Source: Cymodocea nodosa (Eukaryota; Streptophyta; Magnoliopsida; Alismatales; Cymodoceaceae). Taken from it: DNA of 64,000 nt. Below the pieces are notes generated by a model. That model saw only the letters and a program-made list of their open reading frames with translations. It was not told the origin of the DNA and made no database searches. Shown piece by piece: positions 45,481 to 57,136 of this stretch. The DNA is taken from NCBI GenBank assembly GCA_036874045.1, contig CM072335.1, forward strand, positions 16,574,001-16,638,000, in the 5' to 3' direction. The position numbers and the translations under genes were made by a program. How positions within the stretch are numbered: the stretch's first letter is position 1; each line of letters starts with the position of its first letter.

Positions 45481-46522
45481 TTTTCTTAGTACACCAATCC
45501 TTCAAAAATTTAGCACAAGGTAGTATTTTCTGCAATAGATCTAACAAAGGAATGTTAACTTGTATTTTTTCAAAAATTTCTCTTATTTTTTCTTATTTTT
45601 CAGGTATTATTTGTTGTAATCTTTCAGGATAGGGTGCTAAAGATTTTGATTTCAAAGATTCTTTTTCTTTCATTTGATTTGTTTGATCATTTTTAGCTTC
45701 ATTAGCAGATTCAGATTGTTCTTTAGTGATTTCTAGATTTTCAGCTATTACATTTTCATTATCATTTTGATTTTTACTCTTCTCCACCTTCATATCATTT
45801 TCATTTTGAGTTCTTGGTGGTATATCAGTTCCAGATCTTAATGTTACACATACATCTTCCAGATTTTCATTACTCTTATGATGTTTTTATATATCATTTT
45901 CGTAATTATGATCTTCAATTGTTTTTAGTTTTAAAGTGCATTCTTTAAATTCTTTTGCATTAATATTTTCTTTTGGATGTGTATTTTGCAAATTATGCAG
46001 GTTTATAACATTATAATTTTCATTGTCCTGTTGCATAACTTGTATTTTCATTGTATATTCGTCTAATGCTTTTAGTTTTCTTTCCAGATCATCTAATTTC
46101 ATTGCACTCAATTTTTGATCAATTTTCATTATGGTTTTTTCAGTTTCGTAAATTATGTCCTTTTTAGGTTCTGAATATGCTTCCTTATAATTTAATTGGT
46201 TGACTTCTTATTGCTGACACATAAAGTATTCCAGTTTGTCAAGGTTTTGCTCTATACTACGCTCCAGTCTGTCATACCTATCCCAAACATCTGTGTCTCT
46301 CAACATATTACACATTCTATACTAACCATTAGTTGGGTAAACTATAGGATTATCATACTCAGCTCTATTATATTGAGGATAATTCATTTGTTGTTCATGG
46401 GATCTAACCATCTGTAAACGTCTCAGTTTCAAATAATCAGAAATGTCATGTCCTTCAGAATTGCAAAATTCACATATGCTAATTACAGGTTTTAGAAATC
46501 TTTGAGCATAAGCATATGCCAT
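45481..46522 (-). pseudogene. Gypsy-3 nucleocapsid and linker (no capsid)
   Basis: The ATG at 46522 (MAYAYAQRF) lies about 100 bp from the PBS, leaving no room for a capsid domain. Zinc knuckle CEFCNSEGHDISDY: the last Cys is Tyr (the Gypsy-2 copy keeps Cys). A coiled coil follows (KLDDLERKLKALDEYTMKIQ), then VTLRSGTDIPPRTQ, a Lys/Glu/Asn-rich spacer and YPERLQQIIPEK, typical of the region before Athila protease. Five or more stops, one frame. Confidence 0.8.
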
Positions 46523-46624
46523 ATTCTCAATTACTAAAGAAAACACACAACTCTCTGGCTATTAAAACAAAACAGCTCTAACAGTTGCTTATATTAATTC
46601 AATTCAATTCTAGTCAATTCAATT

Positions 46625-46641
46625 CCCCGGCAACGATGCCA
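46625..46641 (-). other. Gypsy-3 primer-binding site (tRNA-Asp)
   Basis: Minus-strand TGGCATCGTTGCCGGGG, seven bases from the LTR. Differs at two positions from the complement of the plant tRNA-Asp 3' end (TGGCGCCGTTGCCGGGGA), the usual Athila primer. Confidence 0.9.
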
Positions 46642-46648
46642 TAAAACT

Positions 46649-48919
46649 TGTTTGTGTTTTCCCAACACTACACCAGAAAAACTTGGATTTGTTACTTCTA
46701 TTTTTACTTAGTTAATTTATCTTTATGCCTATTCTTTCTTTTAGAAGTAAACAAACAACATTTAATACAATTTAGATCTTAATTCCAATTTGTACTTTAA
46801 CTACAAGTGCACAGTGTCTATTGTATCAGTGTGCAAGTACAAGTCGATCTCACAGGGAATTGCTGAAAAGTTTGAGAACTGTTTGTTTGTTAACAATCAA
46901 ATTTATATATTCAATAAGCTCTCCGTTGAATTACAGTTAACTCAATGGATAAAGTTTGTTGAATTATGGCTAACTCAATGGACTAACCTCGTGGACTTAA
47001 GTTAACTCCACGAGCCTGTCTTTTCTTTTTAATACTGCTATTTACAGAGGAATTTGGCCAACCATTGGGCGATTCCACATATTGTAAATAACATCAATTA
47101 AGCTCTTTAATGTTAGTAAACACTAGATTTATCATTAAGCAATACTAACATTCAGATAATTCAAATGGTAACCAATAAAATCTTTAAGTCTTTTGAACGA
47201 ACCAATTTCAATAAACTGTAAAACTAAAACAAACATAAAACAATCACAACATTGATAAAGATAACATTAATCACGATGCAACACAAACAATACAACACTC
47301 AAATACAACATACAATATAGATAAATTGTTTTTGGTATTTTTATTTTAATATGAACATGGAAATGGGCAAAAGGTGAAATGTAAAGTAATCTCACTCGAT
47401 AGTAAATACTTCCGACACTACTTGCAACGCGATTATACCATTGAAAATTAAACCACTTACAATTCTGTCTCCTCTCCCTATAGAATCGTGAGTCCAGAAT
47501 TGCAAGATAATCTTCTCTTCAACATACAGGCATCAACCTGAAGCCAAGGCTAAAAGCTTTATGATCTCCTGAAATATGAGTTGGCGCTTGGTGAAAATGG
47601 CTTCCCTTCCCGTGACGTGATCACTCCTCACAGTGGTTGTCAGGCACTATGTTTTGATCGGAATCGACCCAACATCAGGAAAGTATTCTCACAGACCTCC
47701 GATGGTTGGTGATTATGGTGGTGGTAACGATAGTTGGTGTGATACTTCGAAGAATCACTGATACTGTCTGCAGAAAGCTCGGTGCTCCTCCTCTGTATAC
47801 ACTAGCCGTCCATCGATCACACCTACTTCTTTTTCTTCTTTTCTTTTATATTTCTTCAATAGTAATTGCTTTTGCTTGAATGATCGGTTGGATTTCCTTC
47901 ATTCATATCAACGGCGATGATTTCTTCTCCCTACACAATACATGCAATCGTGGTTTTTCTTCCAACTATCCTGTTTCTACAACCGTTACAGTGGCATATT
48001 AGAAAATAAATAGTCCGTGGAGTTACAGATAACTCAACGGACTTTCTTCGTTGATTTAACTATAAAACACGTGCATAAATTTAACTATCCGATGCTTAGA
48101 TGCATTTCGGATACTTATAAACCTAACTATCCGATGCTCAGATGCATTTCGGATAGTTAAAGACTTAACTATCCGATGCTCAGATGCATTTCAGATAGTT
48201 AGAGATAAATCACTGATATATAACTTAAGTAAATCTACCAGATCTCGACACGTGTCAGCAGTAGTTTAATAATAAAATACCCATTTTGAAGAGTTACAGG
48301 TCTAACTATCCGATGCTCTGATGCATTTCAGATAGTTGCAAATAACTCACCGAAAGTTCACTTAAGTCACTTTACCAGAACATGACACGTGTCCACAACT
48401 ATTTTATAAATAAAAAGAGATTTCAGAGGGTTACACATACAACTGTCCGATGCCCAGTTGCAATTTCGGATAGTTAGAGATAACTCACTGAAAGTTCACT
48501 TAAGTCATGCATTATGGATTCGACACGTGTACTTCAGGAAATAATAAAATATTCTTTCAAAACATAACTGTTCGGTAATTTAAACATAACTATTTGACAT
48601 GTTCGGTCTGTTAAATATAACTGTCTGAAATATGTTCTATATGTTAAACATAACTGTCCGAAATATGTTCGGTATGTTAAACATAACTGTCCAAAATATC
48701 AGAAAATTCGGATACTTAATAATTTCACAGCCTACAACTTACCAACAGTTCAGAAATGTACTAAATTGACATTAATTCCCCAAAATTAAGCAAATTCTTC
48801 AATTAAAGCATATAACAGTGCAATTATAACATAATGACTTAATTCTCATATGATAAGCTAAATATTATGCAATTAACTATCATTTAACCGTTATAATGTG
48901 CATTTTGTCATTCTTAACA
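46649..48919 (-). repeat. Gypsy-3 5' LTR
   Basis: 2271 bp with the same ends as its partner at 26065-28061. U3 has three tandem copies of a module of about 130 bp (48,170-48,550) where the 3' LTR has one. The TATA-like box is changed to TGTAAATAGC (about 47,035). Confidence 0.9.
48065..48720. promoter_or_regulatory. Tandem hairpin/G-box modules in Gypsy-3 5' LTR
   Basis: A strong hairpin at 48124-48159 pairs TAACTATCCGATGC with GCATTTCGGATAGTTA. Each unit then has AACTCACCGAAA, ACTTAAGT and GACACGTGT (about 48,248, 48,388, 48,522), followed by AACATAACTGTCCGAAATA repeats. Regulatory role inferred. Confidence 0.5.
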
Positions 48920-48924
48920 GGTGG

Positions 48925-49921
48925 CATTTTTTGTAATAGATTTAACGAAGGAATGTTAACTTGTACTTTTTCAAAAATTTCTCTGATTTTTTTTTGTTTT
49001 TTAGGTATTGTTTGTTGTAATCTTTCAGGATAGAGTGCTAAAGATTGTGATTTAAAAGATTCTTTTTCTTTCGTTTGATTTGTTTGATCCTTTTTAGCTT
49101 CATTAGCAGATTCAGATTGTTCTTTAGTGATTTCTAGATTTTTAGCTATTACATTTTCATTATAGTTTTCATTTTTACTTTTATCCACCTTCATATTGTT
49201 TTCATTTTGAGTTCTTGGTGATATATCAGTTCCAGATTTTAATGTTACACATACATCTTCCAGAATTTCATTACTCTCATGATGTTTTTGTATATCATTT
49301 TCGTGATTATGATCTTCAATTGTTTTTAGTTTTAAAGTGCATTCTTTAAATTCTCTTGCATTAATATTTTCTGTTTGCTGTATATTTTGCAAATTATGCA
49401 AATCTATAACATTATAATTTTCATTGTCCTATTGCATAACTTGTATTTTCATTGTATATTTGTCCAATGCTTTTAATTTTCTTTCCAGATCATCTAATCT
49501 CATTGCATTCAATTTTTGATCAATTTTCATTATGGTTTTTTTAGTTTCGTAAATTATATCCATTTTAGGTTCTGAATATGATTCCTTATAGTTTACTTGG
49601 TTGACTTCTTGTTGCTGACACATAAAGTATTCTAGTTTGTCCAGGTTTTGCTCTATATTATGCTCCAGTCTGTCATACCTATCTCAAACTTCAGTGTCTC
49701 TCAACATATTACACATTCTATACTGACTATCAATTGGGTAAACTATAGGATTCTCATACTCGACTCTATTATACTAAGGATAATTCATTTGTTGTTCATG
49801 GGATCTAACCATCTGCAAACGTCTCAGTTTCAAACAGTCAAAAATGTCATGTCCTTCAGAATTGCAAAATTCACATATGCTAACTACAGGTTTCAGAAAT
49901 CTTTGAGCATAAGCATATGCT
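48925..49921 (-). pseudogene. Gypsy-2 nucleocapsid and linker
   Basis: Right-hand continuation of Gypsy-2 after Gypsy-3. Zinc knuckle CEFCNSEGHDIFDC is complete (CX2CX4HX4C). Coiled coil RLDDLERKLKALDKYTMKIQ, VTLKSGTDISPRTQ, then IREIFEKVQVNIPSLNLLQK to the insertion point. The start Met of Gypsy-3 is Ile here. A few stops. No capsid domain between PBS and knuckle. Confidence 0.82.
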
Positions 49922-50029
49922 ATATTCTCAATTACAGAAGAAAACACACAACACTCTAACTATTAAAATGAAATAGCTCTAACAGTTACTTATATTAATT
50001 CAATTCCCTGGCAATGGCGCTATAAAACT
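49922..50029 (-). other. Gypsy-2 leader and tRNA-Asp primer-binding site
   Basis: Minus-strand TAGCGCCATTGCCAGGGA at 50005-50022, three mismatches from the tRNA-Asp complement, seven bases from the LTR. Confidence 0.88.
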
Positions 50030-52145
50030 TGTTTGTGTTTGGCCAACACGACACTAGAAAACTTGTATTAGATCTCCAGCAATGCACTAGAAAAACTTGG
50101 ATTTGTTAACTTCTGTTTTTCCTTAGTTAATTTATCTTTATGCCTATTCTTTTTTTTAAAGAAAACAAACAACCTTTCACACAAATTAGATATTAATTTC
50201 AATTTGTATTTTAACTGCAAGTGCACAGTGTCTATTGTATTAGTGTGCAAGTACAGGTCGATCCCACAGGGAATTGCTTAAGAATTGAGAACTGTTCCAT
50301 TTTTAACACTCAAATTTATATATTCAATAAGCTCTCCGTTGAGTTACAGTTATCTCAATGAACAAAGTCCGTTTAGTTATGGCTAACTCAACGGACTAAC
50401 CTTGTGGTCTTAAGTTAACTCCACGAGCTTGCATTTTCTTTTAAATACTGCTATTTACAAAGGAATTCGGCCAACCATTGGGCGGTTCCATAGATTGTAA
50501 ATAACATCAATTAAGCTCTATAATGTCAGTAAATGTTGGATTTATCATTCAGCAATACTAACATTCAGATAATTCAAACAGTAACTATTAAAATCTTTAA
50601 GTCTTTTGAACAAACCAATTTAAGTAAACTGTAAAACTAAAACAAACGTAAAACAATCACACACTGACAAAGATAACATTAATCACGATACAACACAAAC
50701 AGTACAACACTCAAATACAAAATACAATCGCAAATAAGTGTTTTTGGTATTTTTGTTTTCATATGAACATGGAAATGGGCGAAAGATGAAATGTAAAGTA
50801 ATCTCAGTCGATAGTAAATACTTTCGTCACTACATGCGACGCAATTACACCACTGAAAATTAAACCACTTACAACTCTGTCTCCTCTCCCTATATAATCG
50901 TGAGTTTAGAATTGCAAGATGATTTCCTCTTTAGCATACAGGCATCAACCCGAAACCAAGGCTAGAAGCTTTACAATCTCCTGAAATATGAGTCGGTGCT
51001 TGGTGAAAATGGCTTCCCTTCCCGCGACGCGATCACTCCTCACAGTGGTTGTCAGGCACTGTGTTTGGCTCGGAATCGACCCGACGTCAGGAAAGCATCC
51101 TCACAGACCTCTGATGGTTGGTGATAATGTGGTGGTGATAATGTGGTGGTGATAATGTGGTGGTAATGATGTGGTGGTGATAATGGTTGGTGTGGTACTT
51201 CAGAGAATTGCCGACACTGTCTACAGAAAGTTCGGTGCTCCTCCTCTATACACATTGGCCATACCCATCGATCACACACACTTTACTTCTTTTCTTTTAT
51301 ATTTCTTCAGTGGTAACTACTTCTGCTTGAATGGTCGGTTGGATTTTCTTCATTCATATCAACGACGATGCTTTCTTCTCCCTTCGACGAGTGAATTCCT
51401 GTGTGATACGTGCGATCGTGGTTTTTCCTTCCAACTGTCCTGTTTCTGCAACCGCTATAGTGGCATATTAGAAAATAAATAGTCCGTGGAGTTACAGATA
51501 ACTCTACAGACTTTCCTCGTTGATTTAACTATAAAACACATGCATAAATTTAACTATCCGATGCTTAGGTGCATTTCGGATACTTATAAACTTAACTATC
51601 TGATGCCTAGATGCATTTTAGATAGTTACAGATAACTCACAAATATATAACTTAAGTAAATCTACCAGATCTTGACACGTGTCAGCAGCAGTTTAATAAT
51701 AAAAGAAACATTTCGGAGAGTTATAGGTCTAACTATCCGATGCTTAGATGCATTTCGGATAGTTAGAGATAACTTACCAAAAATCCACTTAAGACATGCA
51801 TTATGGTTTCGACACGTGTACTTTAGGAAATAATAAACTATTCTTTTAAAACATAACTGTTCGACAGTTTAAACATAACTATCCGATACATGTTCAGTAT
51901 GTTAAACATAACTATCCGAAATATCAGAAAATTTGGATACTTAAGAATTTCATAGCCTACAACTTACCGACAGTTCAAAAATGTACTAAATTAACATTAA
52001 TTCCCCCAAATTAAGCAGATTCTTTAATTAAAGCATATAATAGTGCAATTATGACATAATGGCTTAATTCTCATATGATAAGCTAAATATTATGCAATTA
52101 ACCATCATTTAACCGTTAATAATATGCACTTTTTCATTCTAAACA
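50030..52145 (-). repeat. Gypsy-2 5' LTR
   Basis: 2116 bp, paired with 14184-16294. Right flank AGGAG (52146-52150) equals the bases left of the 3' LTR. Minisatellite at 51113-51187. U3 module at about 51,550-51,940. Confidence 0.92.
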
Positions 52146-52150
52146 AGGAG

Positions 52151-52678
52151 TTTGAGTGAAGAAAATACAGAGATAACGTATATACCACATAGAGTGAGCT
52201 ATACTTCAATTCCAATTACACTCAAGTCTGCAAACAGTGAAGCATATTCTAAAGATCTACTGTAGAAAAACTCTATGCGCCAAAACTCTGATTGAAAGAC
52301 TCAAGTTGTTGGTTTGTGGCTTCAACCTGAAAGCTACATTAAGTTGTTGGTTTTAGTTTCGACCTGAAAACTCTAGAGGTTGGTTTACTGAAGTTTATAC
52401 CTGAAAACTTCCGTGTTGTTGGTTCTTGCTTTGACCTGAAAGCAAGTGTGTAAGTGTTGAAACACTTAGTGAAGCCCAAGTGAATCTTGGGGGTGGACTA
52501 GCCAATTTGGTGAACCACCTAAAACTTGCCGTGTGTTATCTTTCTTCTCTACTTTGCATTCATTTAGTTTCATCTCATTTCATTTTTGTTGAATCATTCG
52601 ATTCAACAATTAGAAAGAATATAAAAATTACACACATTCACCATTCACCCCCCTCTGGTGAGTCTACCGATCCTAACA
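52151..52678 (+). repeat. Copia-3 5' LTR, right part
   Basis: Continues 12900-14183 after Gypsy-2. Contains repeated TTGTTGGTT...GACCTGAAAG units (52,305-52,450). Ends CACCCCCCTCTGG...CCTAACA directly before the PBS. Confidence 0.88.
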
Positions 52679-52680
52679 AT

Positions 52681-52692
52681 TGGTATTAGAGA
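52681..52692 (+). other. Copia-3 primer-binding site
   Basis: TGGTATTAGAGA, two mismatches from the canonical tRNA-iMet site TGGTATCAGAGC. Confidence 0.85.
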
Positions 52693-52730
52693 AAGGTTAA
52701 TCCTTCTTAAGATTGAACCATCTAGATTTA

Positions 52731-54016
52731 TGGGTCAACTAAGGGACAAAACATCCATAGACCTCCACTATTCGATGGTTCCAATTATAACTATTGGAAG
52801 AATAGAATGGAGTGTTTTCTTAGGAGTTCTGATGTAAAACTCTGGAAGATGGTTGTTCTTGGAACTACCCTTCCAACCAGTGATGTTATGAACTAGTTTG
52901 AGGAGGATGAGAAACTCACCTAGTTGGATGCTAGAAGGCTGAATGCCATTTATTATGCACTAACTGTTGATCAATATAATAAAGTATCTGCATGTAAGTC
53001 AGCTCATGAGGCTTGGAAAATCCTTCAAGTTACTCACGAAGGTACAAGCCAAGTTAAGGATACAAAAATCAATATCCTGTTGAGAAAACTAGAACTATTT
53101 AAAATGAATGAAAATGAAAACATAACTGAAATGTTTTCAAGATTTACTGAAATCATTAACAGTTTGAAAGGCTTGGGAAAGGAATTCTCTTCACGTGAAC
53201 AGGTACAGAAGATCCTAAGGAGCTTAACTATTGAGTCGAAACAGAAATCCACATCTATTCAAGATTCCAAGGATCTCAACAACTACACAATTGAAGACTA
53301 TTGGGCAATCTTCTGGCCCACAAAGTTCAGATGAAGGACTGGAAAGAGCAAGAAGGAGTTGTTGAAAAGAAAGCTGAAAAGAAAAAGGAAATGGCATTTC
53401 CATCTACAGAAGAAGCTCTAAGCTCAAACGATGATGAGATCATGTTGCTGGCAAGGAACTTCAGAAAGTTCATGAGGAAAAAAAAAAAGCCCAGTTCCTC
53501 TAAAAGAACTATCCCTACATGTTTCAAATGTAAAAGGCAAGGGCACATACAGACCTTCTGTCCATTTCGGACAGAAGAGGATCATAGAGACAAGAAGAAG
53601 AGATTGAAGGACAAAAAGAAGATGGCTCTCAAAGCTACGTGGGATGATAGTAGCTCTTCAAGTTGTTCATCAGATTCTGAAGATGAAGCTGCAGCCAACG
53701 TGTGTTTTGCAGCACAAGAGGTATGCTCTTCTTCCTCTAGTTCAGAAAATGAGCATGATGATTTAGACATAAACAGTCTTCTATCTACTATAGATAATTT
53801 ATATGTGAAGTGTAGAGAATTTAAGAAAGAAATTAAAAGGTTAACTCATTGCTTAGAAAATTCATTTGCTGAATTAGAATCAACTATAGTTGAAAATAGA
53901 AATCTAAAATCAAATTTAGATAAGTATAGTTGTGTTAACTATGAATTAAAAGAAGAAAATAAAAATCTATTAATCACTATATCAGATTTGAAAGATACCA
54001 TATGTAAATTTACTTA
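52731..54016 (+). pseudogene. Copia-3 gag
   Basis: UBN2-type capsid (RPPLFDGSNYNYWKNRM, then DQYNKVSACKSAHEAWKILQ, INILLRKLELFKM), a frameshift near 53,300, the complete zinc knuckle CFKCKRQGHIQTFC (about 53,521-53,562), a Ser/Asp-rich acidic segment with VCFAAQ, and a coiled coil to a stop at 54,014. Two early stops (near 52,891 and 52,921). Plus strand. Confidence 0.85.
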
Positions 54017-54299
54017 AGGACAAAAAGGATTAAATGAAATAATAGGATCTCAATGATCAAATGGGAATAAATATGGCCTAGGGTATGCTACACCACAGGA
54101 AATACCTTATTGTGGTGGAGTGATTCGATCTTATAGAGATGGCACCACTGTGTTGGCCATCAAACGAAGATCAGGTCATATGTGGCTGCCAAGAGGCAAT
54201 AGATTTAATGTTTTAAGGACTAACTCTACTGGACCCAAGAAGATTTGGGTACCAAAAGCTTTAATTTCAGTATGATTTGTAGGGTGACAAGGAGTTTCA
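54017..54299 (+). pseudogene. Copia-3 gag tail
   Basis: Degenerate gag C-terminus ending TGPKKIWVPKALIS, then an out-of-frame stretch whose next frame reads LQGDKEFQARSTKWIVD. Confidence 0.6.
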
Positions 54300-54690
54300 A
54301 GCACGTTCAACTAAATGGATTGTGGACAATGAATGTCTTGCATGTAAATGGATTGAAACAAAATTTGTTAAGTGTAGGACAATTATGTGATAAAGGTTAT
54401 ACTATTTCTTTTAATGCTGAAAATTGCTACATTATTGATCTAGCCACGAATGATACAAAATTTACTAATAATAGAAATTGCTCAATATATACTTTCCATG
54501 TGAAAATTCTGCAAGCAATCCCTGTTTGGTAGCAACTAGTGAAGATGATTGGGTGTGGCATAGAAGACTTGGTCACATTAGTATGAAGAATATCAAAAAG
54601 CTTTCCACAGGTGATCTTGTTAGGGGTCTGCCTAAATTCACTTTTAAGAAAGATAGAGTGTGCAGTGAGTGTATGCTAGGGAAGTAGAAG
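54300..54690 (+). pseudogene. Copia-3 protease remnant and pre-integrase
   Basis: The protease is cut right after KWIVD: the DSG active site and following flap are deleted. The sequence resumes at VLHVNGLKQNLLSVGQLCDK. The pre-integrase motif WVWHRRLGHISMKNIKKLST and zinc ligands (CSECMLGK) are present, with a frameshift near 54,520 and a TAG at 54,688. Confidence 0.8.
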
Positions 54691-55100
54691 AGAACTACTC
54701 TTCACAGCAAGAATGTTGTGTCCACCAAAAGGCCATTAGAACTACTACATCTAGATTTGTTTGGTCCTTCTCAAGTATCAAGTCTTGGGGGTCGAAAGTA
54801 TACATTTGTTATTGTTGATGATTTCTCCAGATTAACTTGGGTAATATTTTTGACACATAAAAATGAAACTTGCAATGAGTTCAGGAATTTCTGCATAAGA
54901 GTTCAGAATCAGAAGGAACTAACAGTGAAGAAAATTACAAGTGATCATGGAGGAGAATTTGAAAACTATGAATTTGAAAACCTTTGCAATTCATTTGGAA
55001 TTCTGCATGAATTCTCCTGTCCTAGAACTCCTACTCAAAATGGAGTTGTGGAAAGGAAAAATAGGATATTATAAGAAATGGCTAGAACTATGTTAAATGT
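54691..55100 (+). pseudogene. Copia-3 integrase, cut by Copia-4
   Basis: LLHLDLFGPSQVSSLGGRKY (Asp), KITSDHGGEFENYEFE (Asp), TQNGVVERKNRIL (Glu), then a TAA and EMARTMLN. At 55100 the gene is interrupted by the Copia-4 LTR and does not resume in the window. Confidence 0.88.
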
Positions 55101-56937
55101 TGTTGAGTATTTTGTTTTGATGATGTGTGCTGAATGAAAATAATCATATTTGCTCAATTACAATTGCTTGTGAAAAGAAATTAAAATCATCAATTAATAC
55201 AGAAAAAACTTACTAGCATAAATACTTGTCTATATTGGATCTGAAGTTATTAACTAGTCGTTTCGTTGCATTAATTTCTCATTTAACTAAACGTTAAGTT
55301 AATGTGTGTTTTTATTGAAAAACATGATATATTTTAAAGTTATATCTTTCGTATCATGAACAGTGCACGTTTAGACAACTCATTAAGTTAGAGTTTTGTT
55401 TGTATAGAGGTCATGTGAGAACTCGTTAAGTTAGAGGCTTAAAAGTTAAAATAGGTCACATGATAACTCGTTAAGTTAGTAAGTAAAAGAAGAGACAAAC
55501 TCGTTAAGTTAGTGTTATACACGTGGTGAAATTATAAGTTACAAATGTTGTATTGTATCACGTGAGGTGTACATGTTTAACTCGTTAAGTTAACATAACT
55601 AAATGCGTTGAGTTGCTATATTGAACACTAAGGCAACACGTTAGGTTAGCATAATAAACTTAAGTTATTAGTTTTGCACGTGGTAAAATTCTTATTATAA
55701 AAACATTTGTTTATTACTGAATCGATGAGTTAAAGTTTTTCGGAGACTTATAGTCGTAACTATCCGAAAGGTAACTTAAGTCATGTTTTCAGGTCTTGAC
55801 ACGTGTCTCACTAGTTTTATGGTAAAAAAAGAGTTTTTCGGTGACTTACAACTGTAACTATCTAAAACTTAAACTATTTTTGGTGAGTTATTGTTTAACC
55901 TTCTGAAAGAAAGGTTATGCTGATTTGTTGAGTTAGCATAACACCACAGATTTAGTTCGTTGAATTAGTTACAGTACTTGTCATGTGAAATGGCACATGA
56001 GGAACTCGTTAAGTTAGAAACATTAAGTTATATTTATATACTTGTGTTACTCGTTTAGTTAATATTAAAGTAACGACTCCTTATTACGCTTGATGAAAGA
56101 TTTTGGACGAGAAAGTTTATTTTTTAGGAAATTTTTTAGAGATCCAGGACTGATGATTAAAGAAAATTTGAAATATAAACGTGGGTCAGAACGTGTGTGT
56201 TTTGATGAAGGAAAAAGAAAAGATGGAGAAGTGGAAAACTGGTAGTGATTAAATGTGAAGGATATGCATGAAATGAAGATACAATATAAAAGGCAAAGAA
56301 TTCTCGGTGATCAAACTATCCCTGCACACCAAAAGAAAAATCTTTTTCAGGGATCAAAAACACCTCCTCGGGGAAAATTTCTCAAGTGGAAGAAAGTTCA
56401 GTGAAGTAGAAAAGGTCAAATTTATGTTGCTGAAGATTTGAAGTATCAAGTGGAAGAAAGTTCAATGAAGTAGAAAATGTCAAATTTATGTCGTTGAAGA
56501 TTTAAAGTATCAAGTGAAAGAAAATTCAGTGAAGCAGAATCAGGTATTATTTATGTCACTGAAGATTTAAAGTATCAGAAGAAAGCAAATTCAGTGAAGC
56601 AGAGAAAGACAAGATATTCGTCACTGAAGAATTGCTGAAGAAGAAAAAGAAGAAGAAGAAAGATCTCAAACAGGGAGAAATGTTTTAAATTCCGCAAATT
56701 AGTTTTCTCTGTTTGTAGTTATGAAATTGTTTAGATGATACATGGTATTGAGATATAATTGCATCTATAATTTCTGAGGAGAATTGAATTGTATATTGTA
56801 ATTGAAACCTTGAATAAAAATGATTTTATGAAAACAATGTCTCGACTTGTTTTTGTGTTTTAAAGTTTCAATTATATTTCAGAAAATATTAAAAATACAT
56901 AATTCACCCCCCTCTTGTGTAGCCATACGATCCTACA
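55101..56937 (+). repeat. Copia-4 5' LTR
   Basis: 1837 bp, TGTTGAGTATTTTG to GATCCTACA, followed by a PBS. Same family as the solo LTR and Copia-2 but plus strand. It carries the full composite module: TAACTATCCGAAA (55757-55769), ACTTAAGTCATG, GACACGTGTC (55798-55807). TATA-like box near 56,285. Confidence 0.92.
56387..56640 (+). repeat. Tandem repeat of about 63 bp in Copia-4 R/U5
   Basis: Four diverged units starting TCAAGTGGAAGAAAGTTCAG and ending GAAGATTTGAAGTA. Other LTRs of the family have about two units. Confidence 0.75.
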
Positions 56938-56939
56938 AG

Positions 56940-56951
56940 TGGTATCAGAGC
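56940..56951 (+). other. Copia-4 primer-binding site
   Basis: Exact TGGTATCAGAGC, two bases after the LTR. Confidence 0.95.
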
Positions 56952-57136
56952 TTTGTTAATAATCTTTGATATAAAATCGATACCAACTTATTTAATATCA
57001 TTGCTTATTCTACCTTCTTTGTTTTTAAATAGAAATTAATATCTAAGCATACGGTTAACTTTCTTGATTTAAGGCTCAAGTTGTTTTAAAGTTTTTAGTC
57101 TGTTTAAAATCAAATAGGTTGAAAATCTAAGGTAAG

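Larger units (their letters stand above)
26065..48919 (-). mobile_element. Gypsy-3, Athila-like retrotransposon with nested Copia-2
   Basis: LTRs at 26065-28061 (3') and 46649-48919 (5'). The target duplication GGTGG (26060-26064, 48920-48924) shows insertion into Gypsy-2. PBS for tRNA-Asp at 46625-46641. The NC-PR-RT-RNase H-IN polyprotein keeps one frame from 46,522 to the integrase start, broken only by stops. The accessory ORF, a capsid 5' remnant and an F-box remnant follow. Copia-2 occupies 28843-37807. Confidence 0.9.
14184..52145 (-). mobile_element. Gypsy-2, Athila-like retrotransposon with nested Gypsy-3
   Basis: LTRs at 14184-16294 (3') and 50030-52145 (5') share private features against the Gypsy-3 pair, such as the GTTTGGCCAACACGACAC-type end. 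Target duplication AGGAG lies at 14179-14183 and 52146-52150, inside the Copia-3 LTR. The tRNA-Asp PBS is at 50005-50022. The internal sequence is 16295-26064 plus 48925-50029, interrupted by Gypsy-3 (26065-48919) with its GGTGG duplication. Gene order on the minus strand: nucleocapsid/linker, RT-IN (protease and RNase H deleted), accessory ORF, capsid, F-box, extra PPT, PPT. Confidence 0.9.
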
